From the NCBI RefSeq assembly GCF_002531755.2, contig NZ_CP035002.1, forward strand, positions 186,001-250,000: a DNA stretch of 64,000 bases, written 5' to 3'. The notes below the pieces were generated by a model. The model made no database searches and was not told the origin of the DNA. It saw only the letters and a program-made list of their open reading frames with translations. Positions 48,438-57,599 of this stretch are shown in pieces (the stretch's first letter is position 1; each line of letters begins with the position of its first letter). The position numbers and the translations under genes are program-made. This DNA comes from Rhizobium acidisoli (GTDB lineage: Bacteria > Pseudomonadota > Alphaproteobacteria > Rhizobiales > Rhizobiaceae).

Positions 48438-49739
48438 TCAATCCTCGATCAGGGGCTTGGCGACGAGCGTGCCGTAGTTGAAGACGCGCAGATAGACGAG
48501 CGACAGCATCACGCCGATGACGACGAGCACAAGCGCCATGGCGGCGCCCAGCCCGTATTCGAGATTGCCGGCATAGTTCCTGAGCGCGGTGTGATAGGCG
48601 GCAAGTGCCCAGACCTCGGTGGCGTTGCCCGGGCCGCCATTGGTGGCAAGCAGGATTTCATTGAAGGAGGCGAGCAGCGACAGCGTCTGGTAGCAGGTGA
48701 CGAAGAGGATCGGCCAGCGCATCTGCGGCAGGATGATGTAGCGGATCTGCTGCCATCGCGAAGCGCCGTCGACCTCGCTTGCATAGAACTGGCTCTTCGG
48801 TATGGCCTTCATCGCCGAGGAGAACACCAGCATGCCCATCGAGGCGCCGATGAAGCCGTTGATCAGCACGACGAAGAACCAGGCATTATAGGCGGTATCG
48901 AGCAGGTAGTTCTTCGGGGGGTAGCCGAACTTGCCCATCAGGATAGAGATGAAGCCGCTGTCCCAGGCGAGCCACTTCCACAGCAGGACGTAGATGACGA
49001 CGGGCGTAATGCGCGGCAGCAGCCAGATGCCGCGAAAGATCGAGGCGGGCGTCGGCGGCATGTAATGCGTCCAGATGGCAAGCAGCAGGGCATAACCGAC
49101 GTTGAAGAGCGTCAGCACCAGCGCGACATAGAGCACCGTATTGAAAAGCACCCGCGCCATGTCGGGCGAACTGGCCATGCGCGAGAAATTGTCGGTCGTC
49201 CAGGTCCAGCCGGTATAGGTTATCTTGGCGACGGTTTCCTTCTGCTCCGGCGTCAGCTTGAAACCGAGATCGTCCAGTGCCGAAAACAGCTGCTCCTTGC
49301 TGTCGAAGCGGGTGTTGAGGACGGAGCGGTTGAACTGTTCGGAGATCTGCTTGACCTCACGTGTCGAAGGTCGCTCGGCGAGATCCTTGATCATCCGCTC
49401 GACGTCGCGGCGTGCCGGGAAGACCTCGCCTGCATGTTTGGCGCGCAACTCCGCGGCAATGCCCGGTGCAAGCCCGAGGCCTTCGACGGCCTTAAGGCCC
49501 GCCTCGTCGATGGTGTAACGCGGTTCGGCCATCTCGGTGGCGATTTCGGGCAGCGCCGATTTCAGCGCGATCAGGGAGTTGGGCGCGATCTGGTAGACGC
49601 CGCCGGAAATGCCGGTCGCCGTCGTCATGTTGGTCATCGAAAAGACCGCCGTCAGAACCACCGGCATCAGGAAGAACAGGACGATCATGACCGACGCAGG
49701 CGCGATCATCACCAGTCCGAGCGTTCTGGACGATTTCAT
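48438..49739 (-). CDS. ABC permease, MalF type with an enlarged periplasmic loop
   Basis: 433 residues, about 130 more than an ordinary UgpA-type permease. After the first membrane segment (about 9-30) comes a hydrophilic stretch of roughly 150 residues (about 36-185) before the second. This is reminiscent of the extra periplasmic P2 loop of MalF, which contacts the binding protein. The C-terminal half is standard: EVDGASRWQQIRYIILPQM is the coupling loop. Conserved context and the matching binding protein support a real permease rather than a fusion error. Confidence 0.87.
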   Translation of the reverse strand: MKSSRTLGLVMIAPASVMIVLFFLMPVVLTAVFSMTNMTTATGISGGVYQIAPNSLIALKSALPEIATEMAEPRYTIDEAGLKAVEGLGLAPGIAAELRAKHAGEVFPARRDVERMIKDLAERPSTREVKQISEQFNRSVLNTRFDSKEQLFSALDDLGFKLTPEQKETVAKITYTGWTWTTDNFSRMASSPDMARVLFNTVLYVALVLTLFNVGYALLLAIWTHYMPPTPASIFRGIWLLPRITPVVIYVLLWKWLAWDSGFISILMGKFGYPPKNYLLDTAYNAWFFVVLINGFIGASMGMLVFSSAMKAIPKSQFYASEVDGASRWQQIRYIILPQMRWPILFVTCYQTLSLLASFNEILLATNGGPGNATEVWALAAYHTALRNYAGNLEYGLGAAMALVLVVIGVMLSLVYLRVFNYGTLVAKPLIED

Positions 49740-49798
49740 AGAAGGTCTCCTCGCGGAACCGACCGGGCGGCGGGATTGCCGCCGCCCGGAGGGATGCT

Positions 49799-51145
49799 TC
49801 AGCGGATGACGATCTTGTCGCCGAGCGTGCTCTTCAGCTCGCTCTCGGCATCACCGATGGCGGCGTCGACGGTCTTGGCGCCGGTCCAGGAGGCTTCGAG
49901 GTTCTTCCACATGATGTTCCAATAGGTGCCGAAATCGGAATTGTTCGGCATTGCATTGGCATGCGGCAGCAGGCGCTCGGTGGCTTCGCGGGTCCAGCGG
50001 TCGGCCGAGTAGAAGTCGACGGTGGATTCCGACTTGGAGATGCCGAGATGGGCCGATTTGACCGCATGCAGCGCGTTGGTGCGCGGCTCGGAGGCGATCT
50101 TGACCAACTGGGCGGCGATCTCGGTGTCTTCCTGATCGTGGCCTGCGGTCAAGAGATAGACGAGCGGATGGGTCAGCGTGTTGGCCTTGCCGCCTTCGCC
50201 GGCGGGGATCAGCGTGAAGATCACGTTGCCGAAGAAGTCCTTGAGGCCTTCCTGGTTGACGAGGCGGGCATAATGCCAGGTGCCGCCGTCCCAGATGCCT
50301 GCCTTGCCGGTGGCGACTTCCTTCCACCACTGATCACCAGGCATGCCGATGTGGTTCTTCTTGGTGACGCCTGATTTAACGGCGTCGGCGAAGAACTGAT
50401 AGGTGCGGGTCATCGCGGCTTTGTCGAAAACGAGCTTGCCGCCTTCTTCCATCGTGCCGCCGAAGCTGGTGTAGAACTGCCAGTAATCGGGACCGTTGCT
50501 GGTGCGCGGATAGAAACCGTAACCGGGCTGAACGAGGCCCTTGTCCTGCATCTTCTTGGCGTCTTCGAGCAGGTTTTTCATGGTGTACTTGCCGTCTTGG
50601 ACACTCTGCGGCAGCGCATCGAGATCGGCGTCGCTGTAGCCGATCGCCTTCATATAAGGCTTCCAGAAGAACATCGGGCGGGATTCGGCATCCTGCGGAA
50701 TGCCGTAGACGGTGCCGTTGTAGGAGGCGATCTTTAGCAGGTTTTCATAGATGTCGCTGAGCGGCCAGGAGTCGAGATCGACGTAATCTTCGATCGGGAC
50801 GATGAGGCCGGCCTGCGACCAGGGGGCGATGTCTTCGTGGCCGCTGACGACGATGTTCGGGGCGGTCTTGGCTTCCGCGGCAAGGGTCAGCGCCTGCTTG
50901 AAGTCTTCCCAGGCGGAATAGGGCTTCTTCTCGACGGTGATCTTCAGGTCCTCGCCCTTGAGGGCGGCTTCGCGCTGCAACTGCTGGGCTGCGATCTCGA
51001 TGGCGTCGAGGCGATAGACGTCATTCGGGCCGGTGCCGCCGGCCCAGACGCTGATGTGAACGTCCTTGGCAAGCACGATTGCAGAGCTCGAGGCCAGGAT
51101 GGCGGCAGCAATAGTGAGGGATTTCAGTGTCGGCAAAATGGTCAT
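49799..51145 (-). CDS. Ugp/MalE-like ABC substrate-binding protein
   Basis: 448 residues with a Sec signal (LTIAAAILASSSAIVLAKD, cleavage near 26). It is a family 1 solute-binding protein: HISVWAGGTGPNDVYRLDAIEIAAQQL, KTAPNIVVSGHEDIAPWSQAGLIVP, YGIPQDAESRPMFFWKP and GKAGIWDGGTWHYA. AGGGAGAC lies just before the ATG at 51145; the frame extending to 51532 is not coding. It heads the importer operon with diesterase, LacI and phosphatase genes, so a phosphodiester ligand is plausible but unproven. Confidence 0.88.
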   Translation of the reverse strand: MTILPTLKSLTIAAAILASSSAIVLAKDVHISVWAGGTGPNDVYRLDAIEIAAQQLQREAALKGEDLKITVEKKPYSAWEDFKQALTLAAEAKTAPNIVVSGHEDIAPWSQAGLIVPIEDYVDLDSWPLSDIYENLLKIASYNGTVYGIPQDAESRPMFFWKPYMKAIGYSDADLDALPQSVQDGKYTMKNLLEDAKKMQDKGLVQPGYGFYPRTSNGPDYWQFYTSFGGTMEEGGKLVFDKAAMTRTYQFFADAVKSGVTKKNHIGMPGDQWWKEVATGKAGIWDGGTWHYARLVNQEGLKDFFGNVIFTLIPAGEGGKANTLTHPLVYLLTAGHDQEDTEIAAQLVKIASEPRTNALHAVKSAHLGISKSESTVDFYSADRWTREATERLLPHANAMPNNSDFGTYWNIMWKNLEASWTGAKTVDAAIGDAESELKSTLGDKIVIR

Positions 51146-51489
51146 CTTCTTCGTCTCCCTAGAAGAGCAGTGTGAAGCCTCTTGGCGGGTCAGCACTGCT
51201 GATGATGGCCGCTCCGAAACCCCACGAAAACGTGACGATGTCCGCTCTAGGGGTTTGATGTAACGGCCGAATGACAAAATTGAGCACGTGTGCAAAATTA
51301 TTATGACGATGTCTGTCAGACTTGCAAGCGGCGGTTTTCGGGAGTGCCTTTTACGCTTCGAATTGTGCTTGCCCTCCTGCGGACCCGCCTGTCTTTCGGG
51401 ACGCACAAAGCAGGTTTCAACGCTTTCGCCTCGCTTCGTACCTCCGAAAATCGGTTCCGATTTTCGAGCCGATGCGCTAGCATGTCGCC
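51146..51489. promoter_or_regulatory. Divergent intergenic region before the Ugp-like operon
   Basis: 344 bases without a supported gene. It holds an imperfect CACGTG-centred palindrome (about 51281-51294) that could be the LacI operator, an AT-rich stretch at 51271-51305, and a tight inverted repeat at 51445-51466 (arm CGAAAATCGG, 2-base loop) close to the YbaK start. Only the inverted repeat is clear. Confidence 0.45.
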
Positions 51490-51948
51490 ATGAGCCTTGA
51501 ATCTGTCCGCGCTTTCCTGCGTGCGCACGCACCCGATATCGACATCATCGAAACCGCCGAGAGCTCCTCGACGGTGGCGCTTGCTGCCGAGGCCCATGGC
51601 GTCGAGCCGGCCCAGATCGCCAAGACGATCTGCCTGCGCGTCGGCGAGCAGATGATGCTGGTCGTTGCCGGCGGCACGGCAAGGCTCGACAATCGCAAGT
51701 TCAAGGACACGTTCGGCGCCAAGGGGCGCATGCTCGACGCCGAGGAGGTCGTGGCGGTCACCAGCCATCCGGTCGGCGGCGTCTGCCCGTTCGGCCTGCC
51801 CTCGCCGCTGCCGATCTATTGCGACATCTCGCTGAAACGCTTCGATGAAGTCGTGCCGGCGGCCGGCTCGACGAATTCGGCCGTGCGCATCGAAACCGGA
51901 CGGCTGGCCGAGCTGACCGGCGCCAGCTGGGTCGATGTCTGCCAGTAA
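51490..51948 (+). CDS. YbaK/ProX-family aminoacyl-tRNA deacylase
   Basis: 152 residues of the YbaK/EbsC family. Visible features are AQIAKTICLRVG with Lys45 matching the catalytic Lys of YbaK, LVVAGGTARLDNRKFKDTFG and PVGGVCPFGLPSPLPIYCD. These proteins hydrolyse mischarged Cys- or Ala-tRNA in trans as a proofreading step in the cytoplasm. No clear ribosome site precedes the ATG. It stands alone between the Ugp-like operon and the Tim44-type gene. Confidence 0.87.
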   Translation: MSLESVRAFLRAHAPDIDIIETAESSSTVALAAEAHGVEPAQIAKTICLRVGEQMMLVVAGGTARLDNRKFKDTFGAKGRMLDAEEVVAVTSHPVGGVCPFGLPSPLPIYCDISLKRFDEVVPAAGSTNSAVRIETGRLAELTGASWVDVCQ

Positions 51949-52030
51949 GCGGCGAAAAACTTCAAACCTGGAAAAGAGTACCTATATTCTCTCCCGACAT
52001 GCCGTGATTGTGCATGACAGGAGATCAGGA

Positions 52031-53038
52031 ATGCCGAGTGCCATTTCGCGTTTTGCCAAGTTCGCGGCAATTGCCGCTCTGACGAGCGCCACAGTTTTTG
52101 CTTCCCTTGACGATGCAGAAGCGCGCCGGGCCGGCAGCAGCGGCTTCGGAAGCCGCGGTACCCGCACCTTCCAGGCTCCGCCTGTCACCAGCACCGCGCC
52201 TGCACCCGCCGCGCCGATCGAACGGTCGATGACGCCGCGTCCGCAGACCACGGCGCCAGCGACCGCACAGCAGCCCTTCGGCGCCCAGCGCCCTGGTCTC
52301 TTCGGCGGCTTTGGCCGTTCGATGATCGGCGGCCTGATTGCCGGCGGCCTCCTCGGCATGCTGCTCGGTCATGGTTTCGGCGGCGGCTTCGGCTTCCTCG
52401 GCATGCTGCTGCAGATCGCTTTGATCGGCGGTGCCGTCATGCTCGCCATGCGTTATTTCGCCAACCGCCGCCAGCCTTCCTATGGCGCCGGTGGCCAGGG
52501 CGGCTCCTTCAGCCGGTCCAATAGCATGTCGCCTGCCAACAATTCGTCCTTCCAGATCCCGGCGATCGGTTCGGGTGCCGGTTCAAGGGCATCCTCGCGC
52601 GGCAACCGGCCGAGCGACGAGATCGGGCTGGCGCAGGCCGATCTCGATCAGTTCGAGGAATTGCTGACCGACGTTCAGACCGCTTACGGTGCCGAGGATT
52701 ACGCCACGCTGCGCCGGCTGACGACGCCTGAGGCGATGTCCTATCTTGCCGAGGAACTCGGCGAAAACGCTACCAACGGCGTGCGCAACCGGGTCTCCGA
52801 CGTCAAGCTGCTGCAGGGCGACATTGCCGAGGCCTGGCGCGAAGACGGCCAGGAATATGCGACGCTTGCCATGCGTTACTCCTCGATCGATGCCATGGTC
52901 GAACGCGACAGCGGCCGCGTGGTTTCCGGCGACGACCGCCGCCCGAGCGAAAGCATCGAGGTCTGGACCTTCGTGCGCAAGTCAGGCGCCGACTGGAAGC
53001 TTGCCGCGATCCAGGGAAGCGAGCAGCGCGCCGCCTGA
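52031..53038 (+). CDS. Tim44-like domain membrane protein
   Basis: About 335 residues: a signal-like hydrophobic N-terminus (FAAIAALTSATVFASLDDAEA), a Pro/Ala/Thr-rich linker, a Gly-rich membrane segment (FGGGFGFLGMLLQIALIGGAVMLAMRYF, about 115-145), and a C-terminal Tim44/TIM23-associated domain from about 200 (DLDQFEELLTDVQTAYGAEDYATLRRLTTPE to the VWTFVRKSGADWKLAAIQ end). Its bacterial role is poorly defined; it probably works at the inner membrane. AGGAGA precedes the ATG at 52031; the frame back to 51935 is not supported. Confidence 0.8.
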   Translation: MPSAISRFAKFAAIAALTSATVFASLDDAEARRAGSSGFGSRGTRTFQAPPVTSTAPAPAAPIERSMTPRPQTTAPATAQQPFGAQRPGLFGGFGRSMIGGLIAGGLLGMLLGHGFGGGFGFLGMLLQIALIGGAVMLAMRYFANRRQPSYGAGGQGGSFSRSNSMSPANNSSFQIPAIGSGAGSRASSRGNRPSDEIGLAQADLDQFEELLTDVQTAYGAEDYATLRRLTTPEAMSYLAEELGENATNGVRNRVSDVKLLQGDIAEAWREDGQEYATLAMRYSSIDAMVERDSGRVVSGDDRRPSESIEVWTFVRKSGADWKLAAIQGSEQRAA

Positions 53039-53058
53039 GGTGGCGCGCGTCTGCCGGC

Positions 53059-54090
53059 TTAATTGACCGCGACCGGCTTGGAACGCATGCGCGAAACCGT
53101 TTCGCGTTCCGCCCGCTTGCAGCGCATCGGCGGCAGGCCGCGGTCCATCAGGTCCATGTCCTCGAGCACCATGTCGCCCATCTTCTTGAAGGCGCTGTCG
53201 AGCGCGCCGGCCCGATGCGCCGAGCGGATGAAACCTTTCAGGTTCCGCACCGGGTGATCGGGCGGTAGCGGCTCTTCTGGGTAGACGTCGCTTGCCGCGA
53301 CGATATGACCAGACGAGACGGCCGCCATCAGCGCTTCGAAATCGACGACGTCGGCGCGACTGAGCAGGATGAAGGCAGCACCCCGGCGCATGCCGGCGAA
53401 GGCTTCTGCGCCGAGAAATCCCTTGTTTTCACTGGTGACGGCGGCGACGACGAAGATGAAATCGCTCTTTGTCAGCACCTCCTCCAGGCTTGCGGGTTCG
53501 ACGCCGTTTTCCTCGAGGATCGAGCGGGGCAGCCAGGGATCGAACACCCTGATGCGGGCCCTGAAACCGGAGAGCAGCCGGCGCAGCGCCTTGCCGAGAT
53601 CGCCGAAGCCGACAATACCGATCTCGGAGCCGGCGATCAGCCGCGCACCCGCATTGCCCTCCCCGCCCCAGAGTTCGTCTCCCTGGCGGAACGCGACATC
53701 CGCATCGACGATACCGCGCGCCAAGGCCAGCGCGAAGCCAAGACCGATTTCGGCGACCGGCTCGGCAAAGACCTGGCCCGTGGTCACGACATGAATGCCG
53801 CGCTCGAAGAGCACGTCATAGGGCATGTTATTGAGAAGATTGCTTTCGACGTTGAGGATCGAGCGCAGGGCCGGCATTCCAGCCAATGTTTCCGCCGAAA
53901 GCGGCGGTTGGCCGATAATGTAACGGGTCCTGCCGAGGATCTCGTCGCCGAGCCCGGCGATATTGTCAGGATCGGCCTCGACGATTTCGTATTTCGCATG
54001 CAATTCGGCGCGCGCCGTGTCGGTGAAGATCAGGTCGAGCGTGCGCGGTTCGGGCGCGCTGATCGCCAGCGGGCGTTCGGTGTTGGTCAT
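53059..54090 (-). CDS. D-isomer-specific 2-hydroxyacid dehydrogenase-family protein
   Basis: 343 residues. The NAD-binding Rossmann motif is EIGIVGFGDLGKALRRLL. The catalytic set is present: Arg in LLSRADVVDFEAL, Glu in DVYPEEPLPPDHP and His in SAHRAGALDSAF. The family oxidises D-2-hydroxyacids or reduces 2-ketoacids. The ATG at 54090 has GAGGAGAC just before it; the upstream frame to 54234 lies in the divergent promoter region. It is convergent with the Tim44-type gene and appears monocistronic. Confidence 0.85.
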   Translation of the reverse strand: MTNTERPLAISAPEPRTLDLIFTDTARAELHAKYEIVEADPDNIAGLGDEILGRTRYIIGQPPLSAETLAGMPALRSILNVESNLLNNMPYDVLFERGIHVVTTGQVFAEPVAEIGLGFALALARGIVDADVAFRQGDELWGGEGNAGARLIAGSEIGIVGFGDLGKALRRLLSGFRARIRVFDPWLPRSILEENGVEPASLEEVLTKSDFIFVVAAVTSENKGFLGAEAFAGMRRGAAFILLSRADVVDFEALMAAVSSGHIVAASDVYPEEPLPPDHPVRNLKGFIRSAHRAGALDSAFKKMGDMVLEDMDLMDRGLPPMRCKRAERETVSRMRSKPVAVN

Positions 54091-54387
54091 GAGTGTCTCC
54101 TCCAACGCGCGGGCGATTTGTGTCGCCTCGTCCGGACGATTGATAGCCGCTGTGCCGGGCTGTTTCCAGTTCATGGAACAGGAATTGAAGAGCCGAGGTC
54201 CTTCGAAGGATGGATGCGCTATCGAAAGCGGCATTTGCCTATCATATAAGCAATTGAATTGTCTTGTGATTTATGCTTTCTCGTTGACCGGGCAGACTCT
54301 TTGAACTAGCCTGATGCGCGCGACTTGGAGCCATGCCTGATGTTCGGCGGCGGCAGGATATTCAAAAATTCACGAGGGAATCGAGCA

Positions 54388-54987
54388 ATGAAATCAGCAC
54401 TCAAGAGCGTCCTGCTGGCTTTGGCTGCCGCAGCGCTTCCGGCCGCCGCCTTCGCCCATCCCGCCATCGGCGACGCGGCCGGTTTCAGCCATGGTTTTGC
54501 CCATCCGATATCAGGCCTCGATCATGTCCTCGCCATGGTGATGGTCGGTGTTTTCGCATTCCAGCTCGGCGGTCGCGCCACCTGGCTGGTGCCGACGACC
54601 TTCGTTCTGGTGATGGCGCTCGGCGGCGCCCTCGGCGCTGCCGGCATCGATGTTCCCTTCGTTGAATTGGGCATTGCGCTTTCCGTCGTCGTCCTCGGCG
54701 CTATCGTTGCGCTCGACGTCAAGGCGCCGCTCGCCGCAGCACTCGGCATTGTCGGCCTCTTTGCGATCTTCCACGGTCATGCGCACGGCGCCGAAATGCC
54801 GGAAAATGCGGCTGGCGTTGCCTATGCCGCCGGTTTCATGATCGCGACCGCGCTGCTGCACGGCGCAGGCCTTGCCCTTGGTTACGTCATCGGCCGCGCC
54901 GGTGGACGTCAGGGCGCCTTCGTGGCGCGTGCGGCTGGCGGCATCGCTGCCATATCGGGTGTGGGCATCCTGGCCGGCTTGATCTGA
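54388..54987 (+). CDS. HupE/UreJ-family protein
   Basis: 199 residues: signal-like N-terminus (LLALAAAALPAAAFAH), then the diagnostic HPISGLDHVLAMVMVGVFAFQLGG, followed by about six membrane segments and an internal FHGHAHGAEMP that is a second His-rich site. HupE and UreJ are metal (nickel, possibly cobalt) transport or accessory proteins. No hydrogenase or urease genes are in the window, so its metal target is unknown. GAGGGAA precedes the ATG at 54388. Confidence 0.87.
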   Translation: MKSALKSVLLALAAAALPAAAFAHPAIGDAAGFSHGFAHPISGLDHVLAMVMVGVFAFQLGGRATWLVPTTFVLVMALGGALGAAGIDVPFVELGIALSVVVLGAIVALDVKAPLAAALGIVGLFAIFHGHAHGAEMPENAAGVAYAAGFMIATALLHGAGLALGYVIGRAGGRQGAFVARAAGGIAAISGVGILAGLI

Positions 54988-55044
54988 GCCGCCTCGATCA
55001 GCGGCGGCGTGCATAAACGCCGCTCATCATCACAGTCAGACCAG

Positions 55045-55078
55045 AACGCCCGGCATGCGCATCGCGTTGCCGGGCGTT
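55045..55078 (+). terminator. Hairpin after hupE-like gene, possible terminator
   Basis: A perfect 11-base stem (55045-55055 with 55068-55078; arm AACGCCCGGCA) with a 12-base loop, 58 bases after the stop. No U-tract follows, so its function is uncertain. Confidence 0.5.
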
Positions 55079-55231
55079 ACTGCGTGATGGCTGCGAAGTG
55101 CTGCTGAATTGATCCAAGTCAAATCCGGCCGTGCCGCGCCCTGTTATATCCAGTTCACGATCAATGAACGGACATCCAAATTGACGCAGGGTCGCCTTGC
55201 GAATTGTCGGCTGGTCGCGAAATTGACTATA

Positions 55232-55257
55232 GTGATTTCAGAAATTACTGAAATCAC
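55232..55257 (+). promoter_or_regulatory. Palindromic operator before the cyd operon
   Basis: GTGATTTCAG and CTGAAATCAC form perfect 10-base arms around 6 bases. The site lies just after TTGACT (55223-55228), a good -35, and 14 bases before the regulator ATG, so it overlaps the core promoter. The GbsR/MarR protein encoded immediately downstream is the obvious candidate binder. Confidence 0.7.
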
Positions 55258-55270
55258 AGACGCAACGGAA

Positions 55271-55855
55271 ATGACCATGAACCTTCCGCCTCTCGTTCAG
55301 TCCTTCGTTCTCCATTTCGGCGAAATGGGCTCCCGCTGGGGAATCAACCGCACGGTCGGCCAGATCTATGCCTTGCTCTACGTCTCGCCAGCGCCGATCT
55401 GCGCCGAGGAGATTGCCGATGCACTCGCCATTTCGCGCTCCAACGTGTCAATGAGCCTGCGCGAACTGCAGGCGTGGAACCTTGTGCTTCTCAAACACAA
55501 GCCGGACGACCGCCGCGACTTTTTCACCACGCCCGATGATGTGTGGCTCATCTTGCGGACGCTTGCCGAGGAGCGAAAGAAGCGGGAAGTCGATCCGACG
55601 CTGTCGGTTCTGCGCGAAATCCTGATGCAGCGCCCCGCCAGCGAGGCCGAACGCCATGCGCAGCAGCGCATGAGCGAAATGCACACGCTGATCGAGCAAC
55701 TGACACATTGGTATGAAGACGTAAAACAACTTGAAACCGAAAGGCTCGCAACGCTACTCTCGCTGGGCGCGAAAGTGACAAAGCTTCTGGAGGCCAAGGA
55801 CCGGGTCGTTTCGCTCGGCCGCAGCCGCCGGCCGAATCCAGCGAACAAGAGTTAG
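55271..55855 (+). CDS. GbsR/MarR-family transcriptional regulator
   Basis: About 194 residues. The winged helix is WGINRTVGQIYALLYVSPAPICAEEIADALAISRSNVSMSLRELQAWNLV, with the wing KHKPDDRRDFFTTPDD, then a C-terminal helical dimerisation part. This is the GbsR-like branch of MarR regulators. The start at 55271 is chosen (55277 is an alternative ATG); the frame upstream runs through the palindromic operator. It ends 4 bases before cydD, so it is the first gene of the cyd operon and probably autoregulates it. Confidence 0.85.
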   Translation: MTMNLPPLVQSFVLHFGEMGSRWGINRTVGQIYALLYVSPAPICAEEIADALAISRSNVSMSLRELQAWNLVLLKHKPDDRRDFFTTPDDVWLILRTLAEERKKREVDPTLSVLREILMQRPASEAERHAQQRMSEMHTLIEQLTHWYEDVKQLETERLATLLSLGAKVTKLLEAKDRVVSLGRSRRPNPANKS

Positions 55856-55859
55856 CGCC

Positions 55860-57599
55860 ATGGGCACTGCTTTCTTCGACGCGACAGACAGACCAGAGAC
55901 GCGACCGCCGGATGGCGATGCCGTTTTGCCCCGCGGTGACGCGGCGAATGCCGGGCTGCGCAGGGCGGCGATGCTGCAGTCGCTGGCCGCCGCCATCTGG
56001 ATCCCGCAGGCCGGTTTGCTCGCCCTCTCAGTCGGCCGCATTGCCGATGGCGGCGGATTGCACGACGTTCTTTGGCAGGCTCTCGGTATCCTCGCCCTCG
56101 GATTGGCAAGAAGCGGTCTCGACGCGGCCGGCGGCCGCCTCGCCTTTCGTGCCGCGCGCGCCGAGCTCAGCCGCAGGCGGCAGGTCGCGGCTTCTGCCCT
56201 TTCCCTGTCGTCGCCGATCGATCGTGGCCGGCCGGCCTCCGGCAAAGCCGCGAGCGTCATCGGCGAGCAGGCCGAACTCATCGTGCCCTATCTCGCCCGT
56301 TTCCAGCCGGCGCGGGTGAAGGCGAGCCTCGTGCCGCTGATCATCCTTGCGGCGATCCTTCCCATCTCCTGGGTCGCCGCGCTGGTGCTGCTGTTTGCCG
56401 CGCCGCTGATCCCCATCTTCATGGCGTTGATCGGCTGGCGCGCCCAGGCGGCCAGCGAAAAACAGCTTGTTGCCACCGGCGGCCTCAACGGCTTCCTGCT
56501 CGATCGGCTGCGCGGACTGGCGACGATCCGCGCGCTCGACGCGGTGGAGGCCACCGCGCTCAGGCTTCGCCGCGAGGCGGAATCGCTGCGTGCGCGCACC
56601 ATGGCGGTGCTGAAGATTGCCTTTCTCTCCTCGGCCGTGCTCGAACTTTTCGCCGCGCTCGGCGTGGCGATGATCGCCGTCTATGTCGGTTTCAGCCTGC
56701 TCGGCGAGATCCGCTTCGGCACCTGGGCAGGCCGGCTCGACCTGACCGAGGGACTGTTCATCCTGCTGCTGGCGCCGGCCTTCTTCGAGCCATTGCGCGA
56801 GCTTTCGGCCGTCTGGCACGATCGGGCGGCCGGCGAAGCGGCGATGAAAGCGCTGGATGCTCTGGCTGCAGGCGACGGCCTGTCCATTCGAGGAACGGCC
56901 GAAATCGCACCAGCGGTCCTTGCCGCCGCCGAAGCGCCGGCCATCCGCCTTGAAAATCTCGTCTTCCGCTACGGCGCCGACGAACCGTTGATCCACGACG
57001 GTTTCAATCTCGATATCGCTGCCGGGGAACATCTGGCGTTTCTTGGTGTCAGCGGTTCCGGCAAATCGACGCTTCTGTCGCTGATGGCGGGGCTGGCGCC
57101 CTCTACCGGCGGCCGTATCGTCATTGGCGGCGTCGAGCTTGCGGATGATACTGCCGCCAACCTACGGGACGGCATGGCGTGGATCGGCCAGAAGCCGCAC
57201 ATCTTTACCGGCACTGTAACGGGGAATATCGCGCTTGGCAGACCCGGCGTGCTGCGCGGCGATGTGGCCTACGCCCTCGATGCCGGGAGAGTCGGAAAGG
57301 TGGCTGATGCCTATGGCGGCCGGCCCCTCGGCGAAGGCGGTATCGGGCTTTCCGGCGGCGAGGCGTTGCGGCTGGCAATCGCGCGGGCGGCCTGCAATCC
57401 GCATCTGAGGATCATCCTCGCTGACGAGCCGACCGCACATCTCGATGCCGCCACTGCCGCTGAGGTTACAGAGAGCCTGCTTTCGCTCGCGAGGGCGCGC
57501 ACGTTGATCGTGGCGACCCATGATCCACTTCTGGCCGCGCGCATGCATCGCAGCATCCGCATCGACGCCGATATCATGATCCGGGAGGCCGCCGAATGA
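55860..57599 (+). CDS. cydD: Thiol reductant ABC exporter subunit CydD
   Basis: 579 residues: six membrane segments in the first 330, then an ATPase with Walker A GVSGSGKST, signature GEGGIGLSGGEALRLAIARA and Walker B IILADEPTAHLD. It pairs with CydC to export glutathione or cysteine to the periplasm, needed for assembly of cytochrome bd. The order cydD-cydC-cydA-cydB-cydX fixes the identity. It overlaps cydC by four bases. Confidence 0.93.
   Translation: MGTAFFDATDRPETRPPDGDAVLPRGDAANAGLRRAAMLQSLAAAIWIPQAGLLALSVGRIADGGGLHDVLWQALGILALGLARSGLDAAGGRLAFRAARAELSRRRQVAASALSLSSPIDRGRPASGKAASVIGEQAELIVPYLARFQPARVKASLVPLIILAAILPISWVAALVLLFAAPLIPIFMALIGWRAQAASEKQLVATGGLNGFLLDRLRGLATIRALDAVEATALRLRREAESLRARTMAVLKIAFLSSAVLELFAALGVAMIAVYVGFSLLGEIRFGTWAGRLDLTEGLFILLLAPAFFEPLRELSAVWHDRAAGEAAMKALDALAAGDGLSIRGTAEIAPAVLAAAEAPAIRLENLVFRYGADEPLIHDGFNLDIAAGEHLAFLGVSGSGKSTLLSLMAGLAPSTGGRIVIGGVELADDTAANLRDGMAWIGQKPHIFTGTVTGNIALGRPGVLRGDVAYALDAGRVGKVADAYGGRPLGEGGIGLSGGEALRLAIARAACNPHLRIILADEPTAHLDAATAAEVTESLLSLARARTLIVATHDPLLAARMHRSIRIDADIMIREAAE

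Noticed and set aside
51146..51532. N-terminal extension of the Ugp-like binding protein to 51532
   Set aside because: It would put a signal peptide 130 residues into the protein and run across the divergent promoter and YbaK start. The ATG at 51145 has a strong ribosome site.
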